From: Deltaproteobacteria bacterium
GTDB taxonomy: Bacteria; Myxococcota_A; Polyangia; Polyangiales; Sandaracinaceae
Length of the DNA stretch: 36,969 bases
NCBI GenBank assembly: GCA_017303575.1
Contig: JAFLCL010000057.1
Span: 1-36,969, forward strand
Reading direction: 5' to 3'
Part shown: in pieces, positions 36,692 through 36,969 of the stretch
Numbering within the stretch: position 1 is the first letter of the stretch
Layout of the letters: each line of letters starts with the position of its first letter
Made by a program: the position numbers and the translations under genes
Notes under the pieces: generated by a model
Told to the model about the DNA's origin: nothing
Databases searched by the model: none
The model's input: only the letters and a program-made list of their open reading frames with translations

Positions 36692-36969
36692 TCAATCGCG
36701 GAGGAGCGCGCGCAGGCGCGAGGCCCGGTCCGCGGCGAAGGCCCACGTGACGCCGTCGTACGCGAGCAGCGCGACGCCCTGCGTGGCCATCGCGAGGCCG
36801 TAGCCGGAGAGGAAGTCGTCGTCGGGGTCGTTGGCCTCGCCGAGGAAGAACATGAGCAGGCCCCCCGCGATGTAGAAGACATCGAGGCCGGTGTTCACCG
36901 CGATGATCATCGCCGTCTGATCCTGTGCCGCGGCGGCGTCGTCGCGCGCGCGGAGCAGCGCCTCGCCGC
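36692..36969 (-). CDS. Membrane protein, N-terminus beyond the window
   Basis: The frame is open from the window edge to TGA at 36692-36694 and gives at least 91 residues: a helix E-A-L-L-R-A-R-D-D-A-A-A-A-Q-D-Q, a membrane helix (V-F-Y-I-A-G-G-L-L-M-F-F-L-G), an acidic loop (A-N-D-P-D-D-D-F), a second membrane helix (Y-G-L-A-M-A-T-Q-G-V-A-L-L-A) and a basic end. An ATG at 36910 lies within the first predicted helix region, so the real start is probably outside. Family not recognised. Confidence 0.7.
   Translation of the reverse strand, partial: GEALLRARDDAAAAQDQTAMIIAVNTGLDVFYIAGGLLMFFLGEANDPDDDFLSGYGLAMATQGVALLAYDGVTWAFAADRASRLRALLRD

Overview
The window is about 70% GC or more and looks like a large-genome predatory or saprophytic myxobacterium, most like Sandaracinus or another member of the Polyangiales. 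Reasons: two proteins end in a MYXO-CTERM-type tail (GC-C motif, hydrophobic segment, Arg cluster); there is a Ser/Thr kinase with a C-terminal PEGA domain; there are many lipoproteins with Ala/Asp/Gly 'DAG' linkers; and many regulators sit beside secreted proteins of unknown role. The taxonomic guess is inference. No tRNA, rRNA, insertion sequence, phage gene or CRISPR array was seen.

Region 1 (1-9.4 kb) is the most interesting. Two near-identical promoter-plus-lipoprotein units flank a von Willebrand A lipoprotein. Next come a relic of an ABC exporter membrane domain (minus strand), a shortened HlyD-like membrane fusion protein and, 1 nt later, a CRP-type cyclic-nucleotide-dependent regulator. 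A large lipoprotein follows on the minus strand, then a Nif11/NHLP-like double-glycine peptide that looks like a RiPP precursor, lying among relics of beta-helix genes. The minus-strand gene at 8340-9323 encodes a class III nucleotide cyclase with an FHA domain. Four copies of a TGTGA-N6-(T/C)CACA box, the classical CRP site, lie in front of the two duplicated lipoproteins, near the large lipoprotein and in front of the peptide gene. For three of them a -10-like hexamer is placed so that the box centres at about -41.5. Cyclase, receptor and targets thus appear together within 9.4 kb.

Region 2 (9.4-15.1 kb): a Ser/Thr kinase with a PEGA tail, divergent from the cyclase-FHA gene; two divergent TPR/PEGA proteins; and a CehA/McbA-like PHP metallohydrolase with a MYXO-CTERM tail. 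Region 3 (15.2-20.1 kb): an FAD monooxygenase with a membrane tail (or a nested small ORF), divergent from a MarR regulator with a clear palindromic operator, then a modABC molybdate operon with an ABA4-like membrane gene as fourth member. Region 4 (20.2-28.5 kb): a Cys-rich MYXO-CTERM protein with disintegrin-like repeats and a strong terminator, an NmrA-like oxidoreductase divergent from a LysR regulator, a DUF4136-like lipoprotein, a GT-C-like membrane protein and a Qnr/McbG-like pentapeptide repeat protein. Region 5 (28.7-37 kb): an ABC-2 exporter pair, a trypsin-like lipoprotein, a phospholipase D-like protein, a DUF1761 protein, a LytS/LytTR two-component pair, a truncated haemoglobin, a lipoprotein, a class II aldolase-like protein and a membrane protein cut by the window end.

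Two translation-start styles are seen. Many secreted-protein genes have a clear Shine-Dalgarno sequence. Most regulator genes (the HlyD-like/CRP operon, cyclase, kinase, MarR, LysR, LytS) have a TAnnnT-like hexamer 6-9 nt before the start codon, as expected for leaderless transcripts. Start choices and promoter calls were made by eye. Family assignments come from motif recognition and not from a database search.
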